From contig JACDQD010000104.1 in the NCBI GenBank assembly GCA_019843655.1, positions 2,046,001 to 2,110,000 of the forward strand: DNA of 64,000 bases, written 5' to 3'. The notes beneath the pieces were generated by a model. That model searched no databases, had not been told where the DNA came from, and worked only from the letters and a program-made list of their open reading frames with translations. The stretch is from Lethocerus indicus (Eukaryota > Arthropoda > Insecta > Hemiptera > Belostomatidae). Shown piece by piece: positions 54,133 through 64,000 of the stretch (the first letter of the stretch is position 1; every line of letters begins with the position of its first letter). Made by a program: the position numbers and the translations under genes.

Positions 54133-54444
54133 AATACGTTACCCGATGGTTTCACGCCTGTCCTCAATTGTCGTAAAACTGAATATTCACATTTCGAATC
54201 GTGGGAGTTTTCTGTTCGAAAATTCATTTTATCTGCCGTATCGACATCTTGCTTGGCCGGACCGCCAGAGTAGTTTAAGAAACAAAAGGGAAGAGTCCCT
54301 TTAGAAATCCACGGACCATAACTATATATAGACATCGACTTTAACCGTCCAATCAAAAGCGGCCCTATAAATCGTCGGTCCCTTTTACAACAAAGTCCAA
54401 TCTTCCAACCTTCAGCCTGAATCTGCCTCCCACTGTCGGTCACT

Positions 54445-54518
54445 CTTTATCTCTCCGTCTCTCTCTCCCTCGCTCCATCCCTCCTTCTTCCTTTCTTTCT
54501 TTCTCTCTGTCCCTCTCT
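54445..54518. repeat. Pyrimidine-rich low-complexity tract with (CTTT)n
   Basis: CT-rich stretch that includes a CTTT tetranucleotide run around 54490-54504. No coding potential is evident on either strand. Confidence 0.85.
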
Positions 54519-55082
54519 ATGCTCGAAGACGAACCGGTAATTAATTGATGCACATCCGGGGGCTCCGCATAAATCGGCGGTGAATCGGCCCACACGCATA
54601 CCGGTGCATTCACCTGTACTTCTGAAACTCGAAAGGAACGCACTTTTGGATGATGCAGGACAGATTTATTATACAGAATGGAGTAAATTCTCATTGATAT
54701 GTCCACGTTACTTTCTTTAACGTATGGATAATATGTAGGTAATAATAATAGACTATTCGTGCGAATAGTATAAAATACTTAGCGGCCCGAGTTGCACAGT
54801 GAGTTGAAACGAAGGATCATATCACAATGATCAGAAAAGCGCGCCTGTGTTTTATACAATATGTAAGAACGCTGCAATCAGGTGGAACGAATATCGGTGG
54901 CACTGGCTGCGTGCGGACGCGGAAAGTGTATGATACGTGGGGGAGAACCGAAATAGGAGTCCAAATAAAAGTCCGAGGCGTCGGGCTCCCATTGGCCGGA
55001 GTCCTCTAAAAGTACCGCGCGCCGGTTTACCCCAAATGTAGATTTGACTTGTCGTTGTAACAAGGCGGGCCCCGGCACTGTT

Positions 55083-55101
55083 GGGCGGGGGCGGGGGCGG
55101 G
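55083..55101 (+). other. G-quadruplex motif with single-base loops
   Basis: Plus-strand runs G3-C-G5-C-G5-C-G3, four G-tracts with one-base loops in a GC-rich patch. No gene start is recognisable nearby. The sequence also matches an Sp1/KLF-type GC box. Confidence 0.88.
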
Positions 55102-55564
55102 AAAAAGAGTGGCACTAATAAAAGAGTGACGCTAATAAAAGAAAGCGGTGCCGCGGAGGCAGCCAATGGCCGGAGCACGTGTTGGTTGGGGCTCCGGGCG
55201 CACCTCGCTTGATTTAGAGCTGGCCCGGGCTATGCTCTCGCTCCCCGGCCCTATGAAATGGGACGAGAGCCGCCACGCCACCACCCGCCCCACACCACCA
55301 CCTAACATGTGGTATTGTGCGTGCCCCAGGAGCCATGATTTATTATCAAGACGCACCTGCTCTGTTGGCCATTGGGGCTGACCCGGTCGCCTCCGGTAAG
55401 CCGACACCGCTGCCCGAATTAAATGCGGATTTTGTGGTCTCTATGACTTCCCCCTATTTAGAATGAACAGGAAACAATACTCTTTAGGCCATAGATCGAT
55501 ATTTTCCGAATCCGTACTCATTTATTGCAATAGAAAGAATTAGCTATAACGAGAAATGCAAATA

Positions 55565-55645
55565 CAGAGGCGTCCAAAAAAATGTATCCACTGTTTAACA
55601 GTCCATAACTTGAAAACTATTTGACGGAGTTGTCTCATTTTTGGT
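55565..55645 (+). repeat. Terminal inverted repeat, left, of mariner-type element
   Basis: This 81-bp arm begins CAGAGGCGTCC and ends TCATTTTTGGT. The reverse complement of 56145-56225 matches it at 75 of 81 positions, with mismatches at arm positions 7, 13, 18, 35, 49 and 56. The inner 25 bp are identical between the arms. Confidence 0.92.
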
Positions 55646-55677
55646 GAAAGTGTAGTTTAAAGTCCAACTTAAAGATA

Positions 55678-56073
55678 TCACTGTAGGTGTTCGAAATGGT
55701 CACCATTAACATCCACACACAAACGATGTCGCCGAACTGCAGCACGAACTACTGACTGCAACGTGCTCAGTTGGATATTTGCACATGAATGTACGATGGA
55801 TTCTCAAAGTTCATCCAATGTGCGTGGCTTTTGTCGATAAACGACGTCCTTTAGTGTTCCCCCCACAGGTAAAAGTCCAGAGGAGTTAAGTCTGGGGCCT
55901 ATCCATCTTTCTGGTAGATTTTCGTCGAGATAAGCCCTAACACGATTTTGGTAGTGGGCTGGGGCACCATCTTGTTGAAAGTAAAATCTTCCGTCTCCAT
56001 ACAAGTCTCGGATGGCAGGTAAAATGGATGTTTGAACCTTCTGAAGGTACACCTCACCGGTATCTGGCGACTG
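55678..56073 (-). pseudogene. Broken Tc1/mariner-type transposase, C-terminal DDE/D half
   Basis: The fragment carries the block YFQQDGAPAHY (second catalytic aspartate in QQD), then VRAYLDENLPERWIG. The block with the third aspartate, PDLTPLDFYLWG, is in a different frame at 55860-55895, so at least two indels flank it. The original frame resumes at LKDVVYRQKPRTLDEL and is cut by a premature TGA at 55804-55806. Beyond that stop the same frame continues with a recognisable C-terminus (RAAVRRHRLCVDVNGDHFE) to a final TGA at 55678-55680. An in-frame TGA at 56074-56076 bounds it upstream. The N-terminal helix-turn-helix region is absent. No functional transposase can be made from this copy. Confidence 0.88.
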
Positions 56074-56144
56074 TCATCTGACAAAACAAAACAACGAAAT
56101 ACAACGCTTGTATGGCGATTGCCGGAACTACCAACGATAACACT

Positions 56145-56225
56145 ACCAAAAATGAGACAACTCCGTCAATTAGTTTGCAAGTTATGGACTTTTAAACAGT
56201 GGATACAGTTTTCTGGACCCCTCTG
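56145..56225 (-). repeat. Terminal inverted repeat, right, of mariner-type element
   Basis: Mirror arm of the left repeat, ending GGACCCCTCTG before the flanking TA. Read on the minus strand it begins CAGAGGGGTCC. This is the transposase-upstream end of the element. Confidence 0.92.
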
Positions 56226-56227
56226 TA

Positions 56228-56775
56228 TTGTATATTATAGGTATGTTTTATATGACTACATTTATTCATGTACATCTATAGCTTTAAAAGTTCGCTAAAC
56301 AATTTACTATATTATCAAACCCCTTATGTTTTTGAATAGTCTTCTCCGATTCCAAGTATAATCCAAAGTGGGCTTAATATCCGGCTCGGTATTTCATTAT
56401 TTACCTAAAGGCAGTGGAATTTTGATTAAAGCCGGTCTCATTTTGGAGGGGGGGGAGGGCAATCTTTGGCCGACTTTTATTTCTTAGGGGCTCATACTTC
56501 ATTTAAGAGTGGCTTTGAGAGGTTTGAAAGAGTGGAATGAGCGAGTGGAGCTGTGGCACACCACAACAGGGGGACTATTCATCACGAATAGAAAGCAAAG
56601 TTTGTTGAAAGGAAACGAGAACAGATATAGAAAGGCCGATATACAGGTTGCCGAAGAGCAAAGTTATGTCCGCCTGTCCGCCGGCTGTCTCTTCATCTCT
56701 CCGCCCCCGCCCAGCCCACATTTTACCCGATTTCACCGTCTCTTGGATTTTCTCCTATCCCTCTCTTCCTCCACT

Positions 56776-56819
<44 letters not shown>

Positions 56820-59800
56820 TTCTCTGCCTCCAGGTAACGAATTGTCGCAACTTATGGGCCAACCGGATTGGTCCACTTACAATAACTTAAGAAGTCTCAC
56901 TTTTGTCCCAGGTCCTGCCCTTATTTCAAGGCTGTACTTCCAAGATTGTACGAGTCTAGTTTTATTTTCACGAAACTAGAGACACGGGGAACTGTGTGCG
57001 CGAATATACTGTAGATTCCAGGTTTCGAAATTTAAAATATAGGCAGGAAACACCATATGTGGGAAGATTGAAATTACGCGATACGATTCGGGCGACATTG
57101 TGTGATATGACGCCACGCTTATTCTACAATAATTTAATTATTTATAGATGTCGATTCCGGGAAATTGAAGAGACAATCCTTGTATTTACATGTTTGTGTT
57201 ATTCTCGTTGGCGCTCTTAGAAGCTATTGATATTTCCCAAGATGTCGGGGCAGAACGCGCTGGTTACTTACTACGCTGCTTATTTCTTGTTCGCCGTGGG
57301 GTGACGTTCCCATTTAAGTGGTGTTATCGGAGGCCGCTCTCCGGGGGGCCGCCGGCCGATATCCTGTTCCGGGGCCGCCCCCTCAAAATCGGATAAACGG
57401 AGGGTGGAGATTAACAACCGAGTCTGCAACAGGGGAGTCACCCCCTCGCTACATAAATTGATGGAAATGCGTCTTTTATTATGCCCTCCGCCTGGGACCG
57501 GAAAGAGGAGATGTTATCACAAGCTCGCCTAGTGATTGATCCCCTAATAATAGGAACACCCGAGGTGCGAACCCTTTTTTGAAAGACTATTAACAGTATT
57601 CTCATTTGAACGCTCTATCTTTGTACAACAGTTGAGTGATCCTAACTATATAAAAGTTATGACGGTATTCCGGGCAAGGGGGATGATGAAAATTTACAAC
57701 TGTTGTTAGGGGGCCAGCAAGAATTAAAATATCCTATTATGATCTATTACCACACGCCATAAAGTTGATTTTTAAAACATTTATGGAAATAGCCATGATG
57801 GATGTTTTGAAGTTAACTGAAATTCGCCAACAAATATTAGTTCCTCAGTTGTAATATAATTTACTCGGTGGTTAAAATGTTGTGGCGAACGTATAATGAA
57901 ATACAAGATGATATTATTGTACCACCTGCTGATCAGTTCATTTATGATTCCTGCCATGGAACGAAGGCACTGAAACTTTGAAAAATTCGTCAGGAACTAT
58001 ACCGCATCTCGTCTAGCTAACCGGGAGGACGCGAGCGTCGCGTCGTATATCATTCTGCGGTATATTTCACCATCAAATTTATTGTCCAATACCACTTCCA
58101 GGACGGGGATAAGGCTAAATCATATTTTTATGCTTTCCTCGCCATCCAATTTTTTCCCCTATCGGAAGAACACAACGCGGGAAATCGGTTTGGATTTATA
58201 CATTTTTTAGAAGAATCTTGGCGATCTCAAGCTCCACACATTCGGACACATTAGAAAAATTTGTTTTATAGTGAATTTATACTGGTGAATGTTTGATTCA
58301 ATTGAAAATCATTCAGAGTCAATAGAATGAACACCCAGTTAGCACAGCGAAAAATCTTCATTAATTCGTCAATGCCAATTGTTGAAGAAGAATAATTATT
58401 TGTAGTTTCCAGAATTATTTCTTCAGTCGGGACGTTTAAAGAGGTTTTTTTTCAATTCCCGTTTCATTTAGAGATGTCGTTATTCGTCCCGGGAGAGGGG
58501 TTTTATCAATCGAGAGTCGAAATCGAACGACTCCCGGCTCCTATCGGAAGGACCGTTTTGTAATGCAAGTCGCATTCGTAGAACCACATTAATTAAGCCC
58601 CGGGGGACAATAAATACCGCCATAAAATGGGAGTGGGAGGGACGGGAGTATAATTCAGTTTCTGATAGATTGGTGGGGCACGCCGCTTCCATTGTCTCCG
58701 CTAGACGGCCCCGGCCCTAAACAGCCAATTGAAAACCGGATTGCGGTAAAACGGGCTTGCCGAAGTATCATTCTGCGCGGTAATAATTTATTATTAATTT
58801 GCATAGAAGGATATGCTGCAATAAATTTTTCCCGTCAATTCGCCAACAGGCTTCGAGTAATTTATTTAGCTGTAAAAATAGACTGCTGAAATTCATATTA
58901 TTCCATATTACATTCCAACATTCAAAACGTGATCGCTTGAGTGTGATATCAATGGTTACCAGCATGTCGTATACATGAGAGCTCTATGATTTCAATTCCC
59001 TGCCCAAAATGAGTGTAGTAACCCTTTTTACTTACACTTATATATTTTGAAGATCACACTTTGATAGCCCCAAAGAAATTATTAATTCAACCGAGCGGCA
59101 CTTCTTTGATAGGACGGGCACTTTCCTTCGGTAATTCATCAAATTTAGACTCTCAGCTAGCGGCCAAATATTGTCGTTCCTTCGGCCTTTTTAAACGTCC
59201 TGTGGCCTACTTCATTGTAAGGCCGTTAAATGCGAGGGTGCCGAGGTAGGGAGGGCCCTGGGTGAATCCAGAAATGTTTAAAAGTTAAAAAAATTGTGCC
59301 GGGGGGGGGCCCATCCGCCCGGCTCATTAATTATGAACAAGTAATTCCGGGGGATAACGAACGCCGGAGCCTTCGGGGCGGTCCATTTGGGCGGTGGCGG
59401 CGGCAGGCTATCTTATTAGTGTAAAACTCCCATGCATATTTGACGACGGGCGCGCACTCTATTAACGGATCGGCAAAACCGGTAGGATATTTTATTAAAG
59501 CCCGGACCTAAGGAGGAAGTAACAGGCTGGCGGACGACGACGTGAACTGTTTGCGGGGTCGGAGGGGGGGGGATTAGGGCATAATGCCGCCTTAATGCCT
59601 TTAGAATATTCTATAGCAGAGAGGCTAGGGGGATTATGCCCAACCTAGCATCCTAATACCCTCGTCCCCCAATTAGAAACCATAACAAACAATAATGTGT
59701 ACGACACCCAGGTATGACCCACTCACCGAAGGTATATTCCATACCATAATTTCATGGTGTCATTATTCCCAACCCGTCCTTTTGGTTTACCAATGTTTAG

Positions 59801-62008
59801 ATGGTAGCATAAGACTCCACCTAGCAGAGGTGGTGCTAGTATGGTGCTGACGCATTTAATATTGAAAGTTATATAGCAGGACCTGTGTCTACCTATCAGT
59901 TCAACGATAGGGCCGCAGATCCTAGTTGCCGTTAGCCTGTAACATGCGGTAGCGGCATGTACAATCTGTACTAGTTAAGAAAAATTCTCCGACGCCTCTG
60001 GCGTGCAATGTGCACAGGAGCACAACAAAAAGGGAGATTACCAGAAAAGATCGCCTCTCAAGGATGAATGTTGAGGGCGTCTTCTGGATTCAGAAACCAT
60101 TAGTATCGGATTCAAGATGGGGCCAGAGATCGGCTATAGGATAGAAACAACACTGTTCTCGAAGTCTGCCCAACGGCACGGGCAAACACTCAACACTGAG
60201 AACGGGAACATATCCTTTCGTCGCTTTATCTCTTAAGGTTTTCATCAATCCTTTTACAAGGTACGGAGCGTGGACCTTTTAGTTTTTCTTAGATCATGGC
60301 CTCGTCAGATCGGCATCAGTGAAAGTTATTTATTCTGATCCCGAACTGCCTGAAAAATTAAAGTTAATTAACGGTGTTTATGGAGAAATGTTCCATTGAG
60401 GTGTGTGTTTTCGGAATAGGACCTGGGAGGTGTTGGGAAACATTGCGGATAGGGATTAGGGCGCCGATGACGTTAACGTCTGGCGGATTCCATCTCGGAA
60501 GCCCATTAGTTGCCTCTAGGTAATTAGTTCTCAGCGGCCAAATCGAACCGCGACTATTGCAGTCGGAGCCAATCAAGGTTGATTTGTTGTTGTTTACATG
60601 ACGAACGCGGTGTAAATAATTATGGATTAATACTTTGAATAATGGCCGGTTGCTAAGGAAGGCGAGGCGGGGGACATTGTTTATAGATGATATAAATTAC
60701 TTGATCCGCCGGTAATTTGTCAATCGTTAAAACGCCGGTGCATGTGGCCGACCGAGATAAATCAATTGTTGGATTACGCCTGCCAGGTTCATTCAGTTGT
60801 AAATCGGTTCATCGTGCACTCCCGAACTGGTGCAGCTTTCGATATGTCTGAAAATTATATCATTAAGCCTGCCGTAGATTTATAGTTGTAAAAAAGAGAG
60901 AAGGCTTTATACTTTTAAGATAATCACTTATTTCAGTGCGGAACTTGGCCAAAATAATTATTTCCGATAATTGTATAGGGAACAAAATATGCTATTGATT
61001 CCTACCTAACCAAAAAGTGAGATTGCTAGTTCAATATTTGGTGCAACTAAATAATATATACGTATACTTCAGTTATGTACTCTACTTTAACGTAAATAAA
61101 AAACGGTTGCATAAACATTTTTCTTAATATTTTCGTTTCATTTATTACTTCAGGTATATTATTCTATATTGCTAAGAGTTGTTTCTAACATATGTATGTA
61201 AGAACATAACAGATGTTTAACATTATATAATACTATTATTCTATATGGCTAACAGCAAACGCGTATTTGATAAATACAAATAATAAAATATACGGAAATT
61301 TAACACGACTAGATTCCTTTTCAGGTTGTATTTTTCTTTTACTATTTTCTCCATCGTATTTGGTACCTAATGGGATTTCAAAATATTAATTGCCGATGTA
61401 GATTTTCTTAACCAGTCATTTTGATATCCAGGCATACCCAGTTATACAGTTTTCAGTCGCCGGAAACAATTCTCCAGAGTACTTTCCCTTAATATTACAA
61501 CCAGTTTGAAAGTTTCAAGTTCGACAAACAAATTCCGCTTTTTCGGAAATACCGCTTAGTCTTTCGGTGTCGACGGAAAGGAAACGGGGATGGGGTCCCG
61601 ACGGTGGGCCACCCCGCCGAATCCCGAGGAAATCAGCTAAGCTGCTAAAGTCATTTGCTCGTTATTGCCACCTGTAAATATTTGACCGCGGTTCTAATGT
61701 TGCGCCTTAAGACCTTAACGCCGCCCTCTTGAATAATTCCTCGTTCGGAGTCGAAGGTTCCGAACCGAAGACACGGCCGGGTCAAATCGAGCCACCGACC
61801 CACCGCTGGCAACTAGGCCAACTCAATTTACAGATGCGGTACGAATAGCACCTCATCCCCAGAAATAGGAATGCATTTATTTTAACGCCGTCCGCTGTAA
61901 ATTTTAATTTCCCCGACCTCGATCCCATCGGTGCAGGTACCACTTTCTAAATTCCTTCAATAATCAAGTATATTGCTAAAATAAAAAGACTGTTTATCGG
62001 CTAGCAGT
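56228..62008. other. No recognisable gene
   Basis: The TA microsatellite at 56779 disrupts the local frames. GC-rich patches lie at 57290-57400 and 59230-59580, with a G9 run near 59304. The 59640-60340 block differs in texture from its surroundings but gave no recognisable translation in the frames I checked. Confidence 0.55.
56779..56817. repeat. (TA)19 microsatellite
   Basis: Thirty-nine bases of TA alternation next to a CT-rich stretch (about 56741-56778). It breaks any coding reading of the neighbouring open frames, whose translation here is an artefactual Tyr-Ile run. Confidence 0.97.
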
Positions 62009-62014
62009 TTTATT
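62009..62014 (-). promoter_or_regulatory. Candidate polyadenylation signal AATAAA for the KCMF1-like gene
   Basis: The plus strand reads TTTATT, so the minus strand has a canonical AATAAA about 150 nt after the stop codon of the KCMF1-like frame. The spacing suits a short 3' UTR. The surrounding DNA is AT-rich, so a chance hexamer is quite possible, and no downstream GU-rich element was established. Confidence 0.3.
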
Positions 62015-62163
62015 TGTAGCTAACATTAATAAAAATAGAAATAATGGTAATTGCGATTATTTACCAGCATTGGATAATAAATAATTCTCAATTACATAAG
62101 TTACCAGTCAGAAATAAATAGCGAACATTTAATAGCGTACCCCAATACCAAATTTCTTAAATA

Positions 62164-63231
62164 TTAGAGAATTTCTAGTCCTATTCGTGGAACGCCCACG
62201 TCACGTGTACATTTGTCTACTTCTTCGTGGGAAGTAGCATCAACGGGATCGAATCGGGCGCAGCGTGGAACGGCTTCGCAAAAACTGCCGAACACTACCT
62301 CACGAGCGAACAAGCTACGAACCGCTCTTTCGCGTTCCGCTGTCGGCGATTTCGAATCGGACTCTCGCGTTTCTAGATTTGTACACAACAATCTTCTATT
62401 GTCGTCACCAGAATCGTTAGCCTCCCGCGACGACCTGACGTTAGCCACGTTATGCGAGGAGGCGCCCGCCGAAGCCGTCTGGTGGGAAACGGTTACGCGT
62501 TTGGGGATTCCGTCCGGATGGTGTCGCGCCCCCCTCACCTGCTGCCTCTCGAACTGCAGCTGCAGCTGAAGCTGTTGCAGTCGGGAAGAGCCGTGCCCGC
62601 CTCGAGTCGAAGACAACTGGGACAGCAGCTCCGCGATCGGGTCCACGCACTCTCTCGGCTGAGGGCAGATCGAGGGGGTCAATATTCCCGAGGAACCGAA
62701 GTGCATATTGGACCTGCGACTCCTGGTGGAGGTCCCCCTGGAGGTGGCGGCGGAGCTCCGGCGCTGGACTGCCCGTGTCGTCTGTACGTCCAGGAAGGGT
62801 AGGAGGTCGCGGGCGGAAGAGCGGTGCCCGTGGGCGAGGTGGGCGGCCAGGTCGTCGGTCAGCAGGTTGGGGTCGCCGACAGGAAGCGACGCGCAGACCG
62901 GGCAGACCACTTCGTACGAGAGTTGGTCATGGTGGGACGTCAGGTGGTCTAGGAGGGTCTGTTCGGTGAGGCCCTGGAGGGCGCAGTAGGGGCAGGTCAG
63001 CGCCTGGGGCCCGTCCCCGCTAACTGACTCGCCGCCGTAGTAGAGGCCCAGGTCCTCTCTGGTCAGTATGCACTGCATCGGGTGCTCGGCCACGTGACGC
63101 GTCGTCGCCGCACCCGCGTCGTAACAACTCGCGCACAGATCGTAATCGTAGCATATCAGGCATTTGTATCGCCTCCCTCGAAAATTGCTATTCAGGCAAG
63201 AATCGCAACTTACCCCTTCGTGCCGGGACAT
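62164..63231 (-). CDS. KCMF1-like: KCMF1-type ZZ/C2H2 zinc-finger E3 ubiquitin ligase, uninterrupted frame (possible retrogene)
   Basis: This 355-codon frame encodes a KCMF1 (potassium channel modulatory factor 1) family protein. Family members are cytosolic E3 ubiquitin ligases that work with UBR4 and a RAD6-type E2 in degron-dependent protein degradation. An N-terminal ZZ zinc finger keeps all ligands: C9/C12, C24/C27, C33/C36, H46 and H50. Two Di19/C2H2-like fingers follow, C80/C83 with H96/H100 and C110/C113 with H131/H136. Further family landmarks are SRRSNMHF (171-178), DPIAELLSQLS (197-207), a Gln/Leu-rich probable coiled coil (218-231) and RAVRSLFAREVV (302-313). The last 40 or so residues diverge from the family, whose vertebrate members have an acidic tail and about 380 residues. 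The start is fixed by the conserved MSRHEG opening and an in-frame TAA directly before the ATG. Vertebrate KCMF1 genes are split by introns; none is present here, which suggests a retrocopy or intron loss. No poly(A) tract or flanking duplication is visible, so an insertion would be old. Family assignment is firm; expression and retrogene status are inference. Confidence 0.93.
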   Translation of the reverse strand: MSRHEGVSCDSCLNSNFRGRRYKCLICYDYDLCASCYDAGAATTRHVAEHPMQCILTREDLGLYYGGESVSGDGPQALTCPYCALQGLTEQTLLDHLTSHHDQLSYEVVCPVCASLPVGDPNLLTDDLAAHLAHGHRSSARDLLPFLDVQTTRAVQRRSSAATSRGTSTRSRRSNMHFGSSGILTPSICPQPRECVDPIAELLSQLSSTRGGHGSSRLQQLQLQLQFERQQVRGARHHPDGIPKRVTVSHQTASAGASSHNVANVRSSREANDSGDDNRRLLCTNLETRESDSKSPTAERERAVRSLFAREVVFGSFCEAVPRCARFDPVDATSHEEVDKCTRDVGVPRIGLEIL

Positions 63232-64000
63232 TTAGCCGATGCCGAGAAATATATATATCAGCCGGAAGAAAATGTATAACGGCGATAAAATCATTCCGTT
63301 AATACTTGCATGCCGGAAGAACTATATACGTATAAATAATAAATATCGACCGACGTGTGTATAATGTCCTTCAATGTACACTAATTCTAATACGACTTTA
63401 AATTTAATGAAACAAACATTAAAAATCATATGTTCGAAACAAACCGATAGTCATCTGTTAGCGACTGAACCCGTGATATCATATCGGCACTGATACATAT
63501 ATTTAAATGTTTATTTGACGGTACATTACCGATTAAAAGTGAGCATAAAAAATGACGATTGAGGGCCGGATGGGGTCATTTCACTTGCAGTGGACGCAGG
63601 TGCGTGGGACACCTATCCGAACTGTTATTCGATTAAAGGTATAATTCAGACTGGGCGGGGCTAATCGGGCGTAGTGCGGTGAGTGTCACTCCGTATAGAT
63701 GAATACGCCCGGCTGTATGTACCCGGCTCCGGCCCCCGCTCCTGGCAATTAGCCAAACGATGTCTGTTTATTTGCCTGCAATAATTCGGGTCATGGGGGA
63801 CACACAGTTTAACTCCAACAGGACTAGCCCGAATCCGCAACGTTTTATAGTTAAAATTGTTTTCCCACCGATCGCCCACGGTAGCATATTTAATATCGGC
63901 CCTCCTCGGCGGTAGTTATTCGACGTAAGCATTTGTGTTATTCTAATTTGGTTTTCTAAGCATTGAAACGCCAGGGGATTAATCCCAATCTACCGGTATA
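63232..64000. other. Upstream flank of the KCMF1-like gene
   Basis: The minus strand has TA-rich TATATATAT about 18-27 nt before the ATG (63249-63258). This is too close to serve as a TATA box for this start, unless translation begins elsewhere. No other gene is visible to the end of the window. Confidence 0.5.

Larger units (their letters stand above)
55565..56225 (-). mobile_element. Tc1/mariner-superfamily deletion derivative with 81-bp inverted repeats
   Basis: The 661-bp element starts CAGAGG and ends CCTCTG, and is flanked by the TA dinucleotide at 55563-55564 and 56226-56227, the duplication expected for IS630/Tc1/mariner insertion. The terminal inverted repeats (55565-55645 and 56145-56225) are 81 bp and differ at 6 positions by my hand alignment. 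The interior holds a minus-strand transposase remnant, placing the element's 5' end at high coordinates. The N-terminal DNA-binding half and the first catalytic region are missing, so this is a non-autonomous internally deleted copy. Confidence 0.92.

Noticed and set aside
56509..56979. 156-codon plus-strand frame across the TA repeat
   Set aside because: The frame crosses the microsatellite and yields a Tyr-Ile run; not a credible protein.
62213..62989. Plus-strand frames inside the KCMF1-like gene
   Set aside because: They are antisense shadows of a GC-rich coding region.
1..64000. CRISPR arrays, operons, prokaryotic mobile systems, rRNA and complete tRNA genes
   Set aside because: No regularly spaced repeats, clustered same-strand genes or complete tRNA/rRNA structures were found by eye. 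The gene and repeat types present are those of an animal genome.

Overview
The window looks like a gene-poor stretch of an invertebrate, most probably insect, nuclear genome. The grounds are eukaryotic repeat types (long TA and CT microsatellites), a Jockey-clade non-LTR retrotransposon fragment with a poly(A) tail and target-site duplication, a Tc1/mariner-type element at a TA target, and an animal ubiquitin-ligase family gene (KCMF1). CpG is common and the sequence alternates between AT-rich tracts and GC/CpG-rich patches. I cannot name the species.

Layout. Positions 1-38173 hold no gene I can recognise, only simple repeats, G- or C-run tracts, small hairpins and a few weak exon-like or open-frame candidates. 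At 38174-38791 lies a 5'-truncated Jockey-type LINE on the minus strand, with a 12-bp target-site duplication, a T10 (poly-A) end, an AATAAA signal and an in-frame reverse-transcriptase C-terminal region broken by one amber codon. From 38792 to 55562 there is more non-coding sequence, with a 50-bp TA repeat, an X-box-like palindrome, interleaved inverted repeats, a 20-bp tandem repeat and polypyrimidine/polypurine blocks. At 55563-56227 lies a 661-bp Tc1/mariner-type deletion derivative with 81-bp terminal inverted repeats (75 of 81 identical), a TA duplication and a broken transposase. From 56228 to about 62000 the sequence is again non-coding. At 62164-63231 on the minus strand is the one clear gene, an uninterrupted 355-codon reading frame for a KCMF1-type zinc-finger E3 ubiquitin ligase.

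There is no operon or gene cluster here and I found no multi-component novel system. The most informative observations are the intron-free, C-terminally divergent KCMF1 copy, which keeps every zinc ligand, and two transposon remnants that are broken up and only partly visible as open frames. The many other open frames of 60-180 codons are of the length expected by chance in 64 kb of both strands, and I recognised none of them.
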